Below are positions 33,151 through 42,010 of a stretch of 64,000 nucleotides of DNA, one piece after another. The position numbers were made by a program, and so were the translations under genes. Source of the DNA: Paenibacillus ferrarius (GTDB lineage: Bacteria; Bacillota; Bacilli; Paenibacillales; NBRC-103111); NCBI RefSeq assembly GCF_002027705.1, contig NZ_MBTG01000011.1, positions 142,559 to 206,558 of the forward strand, in the 5' to 3' direction. Within the stretch, counting starts at the first letter, position 1. Every line of letters begins with the position of its first letter. The notes below the pieces were generated by a model, which had not been told where the DNA came from, ran no database searches, and saw only the letters and a program-made list of their open reading frames with translations.

Positions 33151-33972
33151 ATGGATTTTATTCAAACTATCATTTTTGCCATTATCCAAGGAATTACAGA
33201 ATTGTTTCCGGTTAGCAGTGTGGCGCATGGCGTATTAACTCCTTATGTGTTTCATTGGAACCTGGATCCACAATTTCTCAAGGAACACTTTCTACCCTAT
33301 GTTGTCATGCTGCACTTGGGAACAGCTGTTGCCCTGCTTCTTTTTTTCAGTCGGGATTGGGTGAATATGCTGCGTTCCCTATTCTCAGGCGGAGCGTCCC
33401 AGTCTAAGAAAATCCTTGTACTTGTTATTGCGGGAACCGTACCTGCAGCATTGATTGGTGTGCTTTTTGAAAAATCACTGAGGCATCTGTTCAGTAGTGT
33501 GACCAGTGCTGCTATCTTTCTTATTATCAATGGTATCCTGTTGTACTTTGGAGAAAAAGCTTCCGGAAAGGGAGACAAAGAGATTGAAGACTTGAAAGTA
33601 GGACAAGCTTTGGTGATAGGCCTGTTTCAATCATTAGCCTTAGTACCTGGATTTTCAAGATCCGGGGCTAGTATGGTCGCCGGTTTTTGGATGGGACTGA
33701 GGCATGAGGCCGCCGCACGGTTCTCCATGCTTTTGGCTACACCGATTATCGTAGGTGCTAGTATTTTGGAAGTTCCCAAACTGAGAAATGGTATGGATGG
33801 ACTATTGAGTATGTCCCTAATTGGCGGTGTGTTATCGGGAGTATTTGCCTTGATTGCCGTTTGGGCCCTTATGAAATGGTTCAAAAAACATGAATTTCAG
33901 GCGATGAAACCTTTTGCCTATTATTGTTGGATCGTTGGTGCCATCATTCTCCTTACCTTATATGCGTTTTAA
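33151..33972 (+). CDS. uppP: Undecaprenyl-diphosphatase UppP (BacA)
   Basis: A 273-residue membrane enzyme that dephosphorylates C55-PP to recycle the lipid carrier for wall and surface polymer synthesis. The first signature reads QGITELFPVSSVAHGVL, where most UppPs have EFLPVSSSGHL, so it is a diverged version that keeps the Glu, Ser-Ser and His. The second signature, ALVPGFSRSGASMVAGFWMGL, is canonical. About eight helices are seen. AAAAGGAG lies 7 nt before the ATG. Loss of lipid phosphates links naturally to the FtsW-like gene and possibly to Mg2+ supply by the MgtE pair. Confidence 0.94.
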   Translation: MDFIQTIIFAIIQGITELFPVSSVAHGVLTPYVFHWNLDPQFLKEHFLPYVVMLHLGTAVALLLFFSRDWVNMLRSLFSGGASQSKKILVLVIAGTVPAALIGVLFEKSLRHLFSSVTSAAIFLIINGILLYFGEKASGKGDKEIEDLKVGQALVIGLFQSLALVPGFSRSGASMVAGFWMGLRHEAAARFSMLLATPIIVGASILEVPKLRNGMDGLLSMSLIGGVLSGVFALIAVWALMKWFKKHEFQAMKPFAYYCWIVGAIILLTLYAF

Positions 33973-33987
33973 GTCCATGACTCAAGG

Positions 33988-34026
33988 AAGAAGAGGCTGT
34001 GATCAGATGATCCAGCTTCTTTTTTT
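33988..34026 (+). terminator. Rho-independent terminator
   Basis: AAGAAG-(ag)-GCTG-TGATCA pairs with TGATC-CAGC-TTCTT and runs into TTTTTT, ending the envelope operon. Confidence 0.8.
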
Positions 34027-34130
34027 AAATTTCCTCTTTATTCCACGATATAAATCGTGTATGATATATGATATACAAAAGAGGAGTAGTGGGAAGTCCG
34101 TACATTCAGAAAATTAAGGAGATGGATCTA

Positions 34131-35228
34131 ATGAAAATCACAAAAGTTGAGAGCTTTGTTTTGCATGTACCGATTACCCCGCCGATTACGGACGCAATTA
34201 ATGTGGCTACACATTGGGGATTAGCCGGCGTTCGAATTTATACAGACGAAGGCTTTGTTGGATATGGTTACACAGGTACGTGTGCCCACGGCGATGAGAT
34301 GATCGTCGATACGATTGATAAATATTATGCACCTCTCTTAATTGGAAAAGATCCGTTTATGGTAAGGGAATTGTGGGATCAGATGCGTTTTGGCAAAATG
34401 CATTGGATTGGCCGATCGGGAGTTACCCATATGGCGCTTGCAGCTGTGGATATCGCGATTTGGGACATTATGGCAAAGGCTTCGAATAAACCGCTTTGGC
34501 AATACCTTGGGGGAGCTAAATCGAAACCGATTAAAGCTTATAATACCAACGGTGGCTGGTTGAATTGGTCGAAGGACCGTTTGCTTCAGGATGTAACGGA
34601 GATTGTGGAGTCAGGTTTTACGGGCGTTAAAATAAAAGTGGGCAAGCCCGATCCGCGGGAGGATTATGATCGTTGCAAGGCGGTTCGGAAAGCGATCGGC
34701 GATGATGTGATTTTCATGATCGACGTCAATCAGCAATGGAATATCAATACGGCTATGACTTGGGGGAAGAAGCTGGAAGAGTTTGATCTATTTTGGCTAG
34801 AGGAGCCGCTCAATCCGGATGACATTATGGGTCATAAAAAGCTAGCTGATGAGCTGAATGTTCCAATCGCATTAGGAGAGCATGTCTATAACAAATATGC
34901 CTTCCGAGATTACATTCACCAAGGTGCAATCGAATATTGCCAAGTTGACGTTACGCGTGTTGGCGGCATTACAGAATGGCTGCAAGTGGCAGGCTTAGCG
35001 GCTGCTTATGATGTGCCGATTTGTCCGCACGTTGGGGATATGGGGCAAATTCATCAGCATCTTGTAGCATCTACGCAAAATGCCATTATGCTTGAATACA
35101 TACCTTGGATCAGGCATATTTTTGAAGAGCCTGCTACGGTGAAGGAAGGACATTATGTGCTGCCGCAAATGCCGGGCGCTTCAACAACGATTCTTCCCAA
35201 ATATTTTGAAGAATATCGGATTCGATAG
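34131..35228 (+). CDS. Mandelate racemase/muconate lactonizing enzyme family protein
   Basis: A 365-residue enolase-superfamily enzyme, probably a sugar-acid dehydratase or racemase. The capping domain is about 1-115. The barrel carries the catalytic K-x-K (K167, K169 in VKIKVG), Mg2+ ligands D198 (MIDVNQQW), E224 (WLEEPL) and E250 (LGEHVY), and H300 (CPHVGDM) as the opposing base. This set fits the mandelate racemase subgroup. I chose the ATG at 34131, with AAGGAG 9 nt upstream. It stands alone between two terminators. The exact substrate cannot be read from the sequence. Confidence 0.9.
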   Translation: MKITKVESFVLHVPITPPITDAINVATHWGLAGVRIYTDEGFVGYGYTGTCAHGDEMIVDTIDKYYAPLLIGKDPFMVRELWDQMRFGKMHWIGRSGVTHMALAAVDIAIWDIMAKASNKPLWQYLGGAKSKPIKAYNTNGGWLNWSKDRLLQDVTEIVESGFTGVKIKVGKPDPREDYDRCKAVRKAIGDDVIFMIDVNQQWNINTAMTWGKKLEEFDLFWLEEPLNPDDIMGHKKLADELNVPIALGEHVYNKYAFRDYIHQGAIEYCQVDVTRVGGITEWLQVAGLAAAYDVPICPHVGDMGQIHQHLVASTQNAIMLEYIPWIRHIFEEPATVKEGHYVLPQMPGASTTILPKYFEEYRIR

Positions 35229-35239
35229 AATTCGTCAGT

Positions 35240-35279
35240 AAAGGCGATCACTCCTCCTTGGGGTGAACGCCCTTTTTTC
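35240..35279. terminator. Terminator between convergent genes
   Basis: GGCG-at-CACTCC pairs with GGGGTG-aa-CGCC and is followed by CTTTTTT. It lies between the enolase-family gene (+) and the end of the YesN-type gene (-). Confidence 0.8.
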
Positions 35280-35282
35280 TAG

Positions 35283-36839
35283 TCAGACGTGTGCTTTACG
35301 AACAAGCTCCCTAAATTCAGAGGGGCTTTTTCCTGTTGAATTTTTAAAAATTCTACTAAAATAATGTTGGTCTGTATAGCCGACGATTTCTCCAATTTTT
35401 CCGATATCATAGTTAGGGTTTTCTTGAATCAATCGCTTGGCTTCTTCTATACGTAGTTTGATTAAGAATTTAAGGGGAGTTTCCCCATAGTATTTTTTAA
35501 ATGATTTAGAAAGATAGGCAGGTGTGAAATGGTATCTTTGAGAAATGTCCTCAATATTTATAAATTCGGTAAAGTTCAACTTCATATACTCAGCGATTTG
35601 ATGCATGAGTTTCTGAGTGCCCATATCTTCATCTTGCTTAACGGTGAGCATTCTTTCAATAATTCCCCAAACATCCTCGAAGATACTTGGAAAGTCGGTG
35701 CAAATAGCAAGTTTCTCATATAACCCATATTCGAGTTGATAGAGTTCTTCCTCAGATATCCTGCCTGTTTGTAGGTGTATGTTTCGGATTAATTGCATAG
35801 TTGCTATCTCCAATAATCGTTGTGGGTATTTCAAGCGATCCCAGTTAGTAAGTAAATGAAAAATCTCCTGTTTTAATAGCGCTTTCTCCCCAGATTGCAG
35901 AAAAGAAGTCAACTTATTACGAAGTAACGGATCAATGGAAATGGGCGGTTTTTTGAGGTTACTCCCATTAGTCTGTGTAATAACACGGGAAGTTCCTATA
36001 GATAATTCATAATCGAGCGTAAATCGAAGAGCTTGAGCTTTCTCCCAAATGCCGCTACGTTGAGTAATTGTGCCACCGTGACATAAGTTCACTGAATGCA
36101 AAGGTGAATTGTCTACTAGTTTCTGTTGAATCTCTTCAGCAAGATGAACGATGTATCTAGGCTGTCGATTGCTTGCTGAAATGAGGAGAAATTTCTGGTT
36201 CGGTGATTTCTCATCAATGACCCACCACTGTTCATTCTCTTGCAAAGAGCTTCTGAGAATATCATTCAGTGGTATTCTTGACCAATTATCATGAAAAATA
36301 GTCGTTAGTGATATGGCTGTGACAGAAGGGCACAGGTTCCCGATACAGATTAGAAATAGGATAAATTCCTCATTCCGAATAGCGTTTGTTTCTGAAAGGG
36401 ACCCCGAAATATCAGAGGTCAATATATTTCTGACTGTGATGGAGTCATTCATTTCCAAGCTAGTTCTAATATTACTTAAGCAATCAATTAATGCTTCCAA
36501 TTTCAAGGGTTTAAGTAAGTAATCCCGAACTCCGAGTTTCATAGCAGATTTCGCATATTCAAACTCACTATATCCACTTAAAATGACGATATGGATTTCC
36601 GGGTTATCGTTTCTTAGTTGTTTTATCAATGCTAAGCCGTCCATTTTGGGCATTATAATATCAGTAAATACAACATCAGGTTGAAGTGAATGAATGATAG
36701 TCAGGGCATCTAGTCCGTTAGAGGCGGTGCCAACAACTTCAAAGGAAAGCCCAGAATCTTCAATCTTTTGTACGGTGTTTCTCCGAATTTTGTGTTCATC
36801 CTCTACGACAACAACGCGACGCTTCGTTAATTTCGACAT
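35283..36839 (-). CDS. YesN-type response regulator (receiver + AraC HTH)
   Basis: A 518-residue transcription regulator. The receiver domain (1-125) has E13/D14, phospho-acceptor D60 in VFTDIIMPKMDG and YLLKPL. A poorly conserved middle follows, then an AraC-type double helix-turn-helix (about 415-515) with the hallmark VGYTDQHYFSRIFKNSTGKSPSEFR. AGGAGGG lies 8 nt before the ATG. It follows its kinase gene by 13 bases on the minus strand and faces the sugar ABC operon, which it most likely activates. Confidence 0.94.
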   Translation of the reverse strand: MSKLTKRRVVVVEDEHKIRRNTVQKIEDSGLSFEVVGTASNGLDALTIIHSLQPDVVFTDIIMPKMDGLALIKQLRNDNPEIHIVILSGYSEFEYAKSAMKLGVRDYLLKPLKLEALIDCLSNIRTSLEMNDSITVRNILTSDISGSLSETNAIRNEEFILFLICIGNLCPSVTAISLTTIFHDNWSRIPLNDILRSSLQENEQWWVIDEKSPNQKFLLISASNRQPRYIVHLAEEIQQKLVDNSPLHSVNLCHGGTITQRSGIWEKAQALRFTLDYELSIGTSRVITQTNGSNLKKPPISIDPLLRNKLTSFLQSGEKALLKQEIFHLLTNWDRLKYPQRLLEIATMQLIRNIHLQTGRISEEELYQLEYGLYEKLAICTDFPSIFEDVWGIIERMLTVKQDEDMGTQKLMHQIAEYMKLNFTEFINIEDISQRYHFTPAYLSKSFKKYYGETPLKFLIKLRIEEAKRLIQENPNYDIGKIGEIVGYTDQHYFSRIFKNSTGKSPSEFRELVRKAHV

Positions 36840-36852
36840 TTCCTAATCCCTC

Positions 36853-38655
36853 CTAGTGTTTGATGCAAATGGTCACTACTGCACCACCCTCTGGGTGATT
36901 GCTCAAAGTAAATCGTAATGCGTCTCCAAATAATAGGGTTAATCGGCTGTATATATTGAGAAGTCCCATGCCGTTAATTTTTAAGTTAGGAATTCTGACT
37001 AAAGGATCCGTCTTAACAAGTTGCTCCTGTAAGTGCACAATTTCATTCGCATCAAAGCCTTTTCCGTTGTCCCGAATCGTTAATTCCCATCCGCCTGGTA
37101 ACGTACGGCCAACTATTGTGATGATCCATGGCGGATCGATATGAATGCCATATTTCATACAATTTTCTACGATGGGTTGAAGCATTAATTTAGGTACATC
37201 CAGGTCAAGAAGTGAGTCCGATACATCGATATGAACAACGATATCATCTTCGTATCTTAGCCTCATTAGGTTTAGATAGCTGCGTGTATGCTCCATCTCT
37301 TCTCTTAATTTTACAGGAGCTGCATGTTCAGAAGAAATATATCGCAACATGGCAGAAAGGTTTTCACATACTTCAACAATCGATTGTTGACCATTCTCTT
37401 CGGCCATAATACTAACATTCGTGATGGTGTTGTAGAGGAAATGAGGATTCATTTGGGCTTGTAAGGCGAACATGCGTGCTTCAAGCTCGTGAGCACGTGA
37501 AGCAAAAGCTTCTTGTAACGACTCTTGCAACCGTAATCGCATGTCTAGAAATGAGTAGTTTAGCTGCTCTAATTCATTTAAGTGGCTTTGGCTTTCAATG
37601 GGTTGGGAAAGTGCGGGAGATAAAGAAGTCAGACTTAAACTCCGAATGGATCTATGAATTTTTTTAATCGGCGTTGTTAAGGTTTGGGACACAATATAGG
37701 AAATAAGCAAGGTAATCAAGATGGCTATCAGGCCTAAAAAAAGGATCGCATTTCGAAAGGTTGTTACAGGTTTCAACAATAGGTTTTTTGACTCTGCCGC
37801 TATAACGGTCCATTCCGAAAAATTGGAATATTTGTATGATATCATATCATCGCTGTGGGTGTTTGCATTTTTAATAATAAAATTAGAGGTGTTTGTATGT
37901 GTGAGAACGCTTTCCCAATATAACTGTGCGGATTGCGTAGTTTCCATAGGGTAAATTAATTCACCATTTTTATTAAAGACATATACGGTGATCTCTTGGC
38001 CTGTTTGCAAATCTGGTTTTACTAATGCGTATTTAATTATATTTGAAAAAACATGATAATCTTGTTGAATCTCAAGAATGCTTGTTTCATTCTCGCCCCA
38101 ACTTGGTGAAAAGGCTCTGCTTAATGAGATTACTATTGGTGTTTTCAAATTCCAAGCATCTTGTTTGTGAAGTGAAATCAGCTTTGTCCCATTATTCGTA
38201 AAGGCATCTTGTACCCATTGAAACCTTGCTATTTGCTCTGGTGAAATGATCGAAAAAACAGAGTTATCGCCAATACTGGCAAATTCTCCACTCGATCGGA
38301 ACATATTTATTTGAGAAAATTCTTTGTTTAAGCCAATGATCGAGTACAGAATATCATTGAATTGGCGTTGTTGATCGATCGTAGATTTGTTTAATTGAAA
38401 CATATCGGAGAAGAACAGTCGGTTAAGCGGTTTTGAAAATAGGAGCTTTTCGGAAGTGGAGTTCATAAGTTGCAGCTGTGAATCAAATTCAGCCGTGATA
38501 TGGCTTGAGACTTGATACAACGATTCGGAAGCTTTATTTTCTAAAATTTTGGATATATAAACATAGAACGAACTAACAAAAACTAGTATAACAACAATAA
38601 TCAGCAGGGAATAACTTAAGAATAATTTGGATTGAATGGTTTTAAACTTAAACAT
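36853..38655 (-). CDS. YesM-type sensor histidine kinase
   Basis: A 600-residue kinase with two membrane helices (about 12-34 and 300-322) around a large extracellular dCache-like sensor, then HAMP (about 322-380) and the His_kinase domain with the phospho-acceptor in QAQMNPHFLYNTITN. The ATPase domain has IVENCMKYGI, IRDNGKGF and GMGLLNIYSRL. GAGAGG lies 8 nt before the ATG. It is divergent from the substrate-binding protein gene at 38881; such kinases usually sense a sugar, sometimes through the binding protein. Confidence 0.94.
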   Translation of the reverse strand: MFKFKTIQSKLFLSYSLLIIVVILVFVSSFYVYISKILENKASESLYQVSSHITAEFDSQLQLMNSTSEKLLFSKPLNRLFFSDMFQLNKSTIDQQRQFNDILYSIIGLNKEFSQINMFRSSGEFASIGDNSVFSIISPEQIARFQWVQDAFTNNGTKLISLHKQDAWNLKTPIVISLSRAFSPSWGENETSILEIQQDYHVFSNIIKYALVKPDLQTGQEITVYVFNKNGELIYPMETTQSAQLYWESVLTHTNTSNFIIKNANTHSDDMISYKYSNFSEWTVIAAESKNLLLKPVTTFRNAILFLGLIAILITLLISYIVSQTLTTPIKKIHRSIRSLSLTSLSPALSQPIESQSHLNELEQLNYSFLDMRLRLQESLQEAFASRAHELEARMFALQAQMNPHFLYNTITNVSIMAEENGQQSIVEVCENLSAMLRYISSEHAAPVKLREEMEHTRSYLNLMRLRYEDDIVVHIDVSDSLLDLDVPKLMLQPIVENCMKYGIHIDPPWIITIVGRTLPGGWELTIRDNGKGFDANEIVHLQEQLVKTDPLVRIPNLKINGMGLLNIYSRLTLLFGDALRFTLSNHPEGGAVVTICIKH

Positions 38656-38880
38656 GTAAAAATCCTCTCATCTTCCCGTATTTGATAAATAGCTAGGAAA
38701 TGAAATTATTATATACCTTGGTTTGGTTTAATTCAAACATGAAAATTAAATACGATAGAACAAAAATGTCCACAAGGTGCAGCTTAATTCATCCATGTAA
38801 CAATGTCGAAAATTGTTTTATGATAGTAACAAGGTAGGCCACCCCAATAAAGAAACACTAAAAGGAGGCGTCGATTTAAC
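38656..38880. promoter_or_regulatory. Divergent control region of the alpha-galactoside locus
   Basis: 225 bases separate the kinase (-) from the ABC operon (+). A TATGAT -10-like box at 38819-38824 lies 57 bases before the binding-protein start, with a weak -35. ACAAT-N7-ATTGT (38800-38816) overlaps that spacer and is a candidate activator site. Both are inferred from position and symmetry only. Confidence 0.35.
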
Positions 38881-40209
38881 ATGAAACAAAAGAATAAATT
38901 TAAAACGATAAGCGGAATGTTTACAATATTGGCTTTAGTAGGTGTATTAGCAGGATGCGGAACTTCATCCTCAACAACAACTGAGACTGCAAAACCCGTT
39001 GAAACAACGAAATCGGCAGATCCGACGAAAGCACCAGCAAAAGGTGTGACGATCAAAGTGGCATCATCTGCTGGCTGGACCAAAGATATTGACAAAAAAC
39101 TAGCCGAACAATTCAAAACTGAAACAGGCAATACGATTGAATTCGTTATTTCACCGGACGATCAGTATACGAATGTCTTGAAAGCCAAATTCGCAACAGG
39201 CGAAGGTCCTGATGTATACCTTACATCAAGCGGTGTAGCGATGAATGAATATTTACCAGACCAGCATGCGCTGGATCTTTCCAATGAGCCATGGGTTACC
39301 AGATACAAGGATTGGGCCAAAGCTGGAACTACCCGTAATGGTAAAGTTATCGCGTTGAATACCTGGTCTGTCGATGGATGGGGCTTACTCTATAACACAG
39401 CATTATTCGAACAAGCTGGGGTTCAAGTTCCAACGAACTATCAAGAATTCTTAAAGGTTTGTGAAATGCTGACTGCTAAAGGGATCACGCCAATCTATGA
39501 GCCAGGAAAGGCAGAGTGGCATCAAGAGATATGGTTAAATACATTCGGACCGATGATTGCCAAGAAAACGCCAGGCATATATGAACAATTCAATACAAAC
39601 AAAGCAAAATTTGCAGACCAAAAGGATTTAGAATTGGCACTTACGCAAATGAAGGAAGTAGCGGATAAGGGCTATTTCGGTAAAGACTTCTTGTCGCAAA
39701 CGTGGGAGAATTCGGTAGATGCAATGGGATCAGGAAAATATGCCATGATGCTAACGTATTCCACCTATCAGAATGAAGTCATTGCGAAATTCCCTAATAG
39801 TAAAGCGGATACATGGAAAATGTTCCCTGTTCCTTTGAATGACAATAAATCATGGGCTACTTCATCAGGCGGGATTGTTCGCTCGATCAATAAAGATTCC
39901 AAAGTCATTGATGCAGCGAAAGCATACTTCAACTTCTTGGTAAAAGCAGACAATCTTAAGGTCTATTATGCTGGAAGACCTGATCTAGGACCTACTTCTT
40001 TCAAAGATGTCGAAGGTAAGTCGACATTAGCGTATTCGACTGTCATGGCTAATGCGAAAGATGGAGCAGGATTGGATTTTGAAGGCGGTGTTCAATTCTT
40101 TAATCAATCGACGATTGGTAAGGCTGTTCAAGACTTGTATTTAGGTGGAAAAACGCCAAAACAAGTATTAGAATCCATCGATGCTGATCGCGCAAAAATG
40201 TTTAAATAA
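38881..40209 (+). CDS. Sugar ABC transporter substrate-binding lipoprotein
   Basis: A 442-residue family 1 extracellular solute-binding protein. The lipoprotein signal ends LAGC (about residue 26) and is followed by a Thr/Ser-rich linker. The mature part has ASSAGWTKDIDKKLAEQFKTETGNTIEF at its start and GEGPDVYLTSSG, as in CUT1 sugar-binding proteins. AAGGAGG lies 12 nt before the ATG. With the two permeases and the GH36 enzyme downstream, the likely substrate is an alpha-galactoside such as raffinose or melibiose. No ATPase gene is present; a shared MsmX-type ATPase is the usual solution in this group. Confidence 0.94.
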   Translation: MKQKNKFKTISGMFTILALVGVLAGCGTSSSTTTETAKPVETTKSADPTKAPAKGVTIKVASSAGWTKDIDKKLAEQFKTETGNTIEFVISPDDQYTNVLKAKFATGEGPDVYLTSSGVAMNEYLPDQHALDLSNEPWVTRYKDWAKAGTTRNGKVIALNTWSVDGWGLLYNTALFEQAGVQVPTNYQEFLKVCEMLTAKGITPIYEPGKAEWHQEIWLNTFGPMIAKKTPGIYEQFNTNKAKFADQKDLELALTQMKEVADKGYFGKDFLSQTWENSVDAMGSGKYAMMLTYSTYQNEVIAKFPNSKADTWKMFPVPLNDNKSWATSSGGIVRSINKDSKVIDAAKAYFNFLVKADNLKVYYAGRPDLGPTSFKDVEGKSTLAYSTVMANAKDGAGLDFEGGVQFFNQSTIGKAVQDLYLGGKTPKQVLESIDADRAKMFK

Positions 40210-40212
40210 GTA

Positions 40213-40270
40213 AACAAAGGGAGCTTGACGACTAGTTTATCTGACAATTCATCAAGCTTCCTTTGTTCTT
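40213..40270 (+). terminator. Intra-operon hairpin after the binding-protein gene
   Basis: AACAAAGGGAGCTTGA pairs with TCAAGCTTCCTTTGTT (16 bp, one mismatch) around a 23-base loop and runs into CTTTATT. It lies between the binding protein and the first permease, where it should reduce read-through or protect the upstream mRNA end. Confidence 0.8.
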
Positions 40271-40301
40271 TATTCAATTTGAAAGTCCGGGTGATAAGAT
40301 C

Positions 40302-41174
40302 ATGCACATGAATAAATTGTATAGTCGCTTATTTGTAATTCCTGCCATTGTATTATATACCCTTTTCTTTATTATTCCTGTCGCAGGAGGATTGTACTAT
40401 TCGCTCACCGATTGGAATATGATGAGACCCGATATTCAATTCGTTGGACTGGATAATTACAAAGAAATATTTTCGTCCACAGGACCATATATGAAGAGCA
40501 TTCTTCATACCTTCTCGTTTACTTTTTTTACCGTTATTTTTAAAGTGCTTATTGGACTCTTTCTGGCCATCTTATTAAATGAAGGCTTGAAGACGAGGAA
40601 CCTTCTGCGCATGGTTTTCTTTGTGCCATATACGCTATCCCCACTCATTATTGGCATTATATTCGTGTCTATTCTCGGACCTCACGGTCCCATTAATGTG
40701 ATATTAGAGTTTGTCGGTCTAGGTGATTTCACACGCAGCTGGCTTACGGATAAGAGTGTTGTGCTTTCCTCAACGATGGGCGTGGAAGTTTGGCGAATGG
40801 TTGGATGGAATATGGTCATTCTGCTTGCTGGGCTACAGACGATCTCCAAATCCTATTATGAAGCGGCTTCTCTGGATGGAGCGAATAAATGGCAGCAATT
40901 TATCTCAATTACGCTTCCATTTCTCACACCAGCTTTAACCATTGCGATTATTCTAAATACGATTCATGGACTTCGGGTATTTGAGATTATCTATGCGTTA
41001 ACCAATGGCGGGCCTGGCAATTTGACGGAAGTTATCAATACGCAAATATTCAAAGAATTTTCATTTGGCAGATATGGGATGTCAAACGCACTAGGGATCA
41101 TTGCATTTCTGATTACACTTATTATTGCGTTCATCATGAAGAGGGTTGTTGCGGATGAGGAGGCAGATGCTTAA
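40302..41174 (+). CDS. Sugar ABC transporter permease 1 (MalF-like)
   Basis: A 290-residue inner-membrane permease with six helices. The EAA loop that docks the ATPase is EAASLDGANKWQQFISITLPFLTPA (about residues 187-211), typical of CUT1. The start at 40302 (ATG, with a second ATG at 40308) has a GGTGAT site upstream; the longer frame from 40263 runs through the intra-operon hairpin and is unlikely. The stop codon overlaps the start of the next permease. Confidence 0.93.
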   Translation: MHMNKLYSRLFVIPAIVLYTLFFIIPVAGGLYYSLTDWNMMRPDIQFVGLDNYKEIFSSTGPYMKSILHTFSFTFFTVIFKVLIGLFLAILLNEGLKTRNLLRMVFFVPYTLSPLIIGIIFVSILGPHGPINVILEFVGLGDFTRSWLTDKSVVLSSTMGVEVWRMVGWNMVILLAGLQTISKSYYEAASLDGANKWQQFISITLPFLTPALTIAIILNTIHGLRVFEIIYALTNGGPGNLTEVINTQIFKEFSFGRYGMSNALGIIAFLITLIIAFIMKRVVADEEADA

Positions 41175-41995
41175 TGACTAGAAACGCTGTTTTTCTAAAT
41201 GTAAAAGAGATTCTTACTTGGTTGTTAAGTTTATCTGTCCTTATCCCTGTGTACCTGCTTATCATTAATTCACTCAAAACATCAAGTGAAGCGAATACGA
41301 TGAATTTCAAATTCCCGCATATCTTTCAATGGTCCAATTATGCGGAAGCCATCGAAAAAGGGAACCTCGTTCACTCCTTTTTCAATAGCTTGCTCATGTC
41401 CACTGTTTCGGCAGCAATCAGTATTCTTGTTACCTCCATGGCGGCGTTCATACTAGTCAGGAACAAAGATAAATGGAATAAATTTATTTATAATTATTTC
41501 TTCCTGGGCCTGGTTGCTCCACTCAACTATGTATCGACGATTAAAGTGCTTCAAACGGTTCATCTTCAAAACACGTTTACAGGAATAATCTTGATATTCG
41601 CCACGTTAGGTATCCCCTTTGCGGTGTTTCTCTATTATGGATTTATCGGTAGTGTGCCGAGAGAGCTAGATGAGGCTGCCATTATAGACGGCTGTGGGCT
41701 AGGAAGACTGTTCTTTAACGTCGTATTTCCTCTCTTGAAACCGGTTACGATTACTGGCTTTATCCTAAATTTCCTGGGTGCTTGGAATGATTTTGTAACC
41801 CCATTGTACCTATTAAATCGACAAGAAAAATTGGGAATGATCAATTCGATATATAATTTTTTCGGAGTTCATTTTAATGACTGGAATATGATTTTTACCA
41901 TTATTATTTTGACCGTATTACCTGTTCTTATTTTATACATTGTTGGACAGAGATATATTATATCCGGTATGACTTCCGGTTCAGTAAAAGGATAG
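41174..41995 (+). CDS. Sugar ABC transporter permease 2 (MalG-like)
   Basis: A 273-residue permease with six helices and the EAA loop DEAAIIDGCGLGRLFFNVVFPLLKP. The start overlaps the last base of the upstream stop codon (TAATG), so the two permeases are translationally coupled and should be made in equal amounts. Confidence 0.94.
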   Translation: MTRNAVFLNVKEILTWLLSLSVLIPVYLLIINSLKTSSEANTMNFKFPHIFQWSNYAEAIEKGNLVHSFFNSLLMSTVSAAISILVTSMAAFILVRNKDKWNKFIYNYFFLGLVAPLNYVSTIKVLQTVHLQNTFTGIILIFATLGIPFAVFLYYGFIGSVPRELDEAAIIDGCGLGRLFFNVVFPLLKPVTITGFILNFLGAWNDFVTPLYLLNRQEKLGMINSIYNFFGVHFNDWNMIFTIIILTVLPVLILYIVGQRYIISGMTSGSVKG

Positions 41996-42010
41996 GATGG
42001 TGAATGATAG

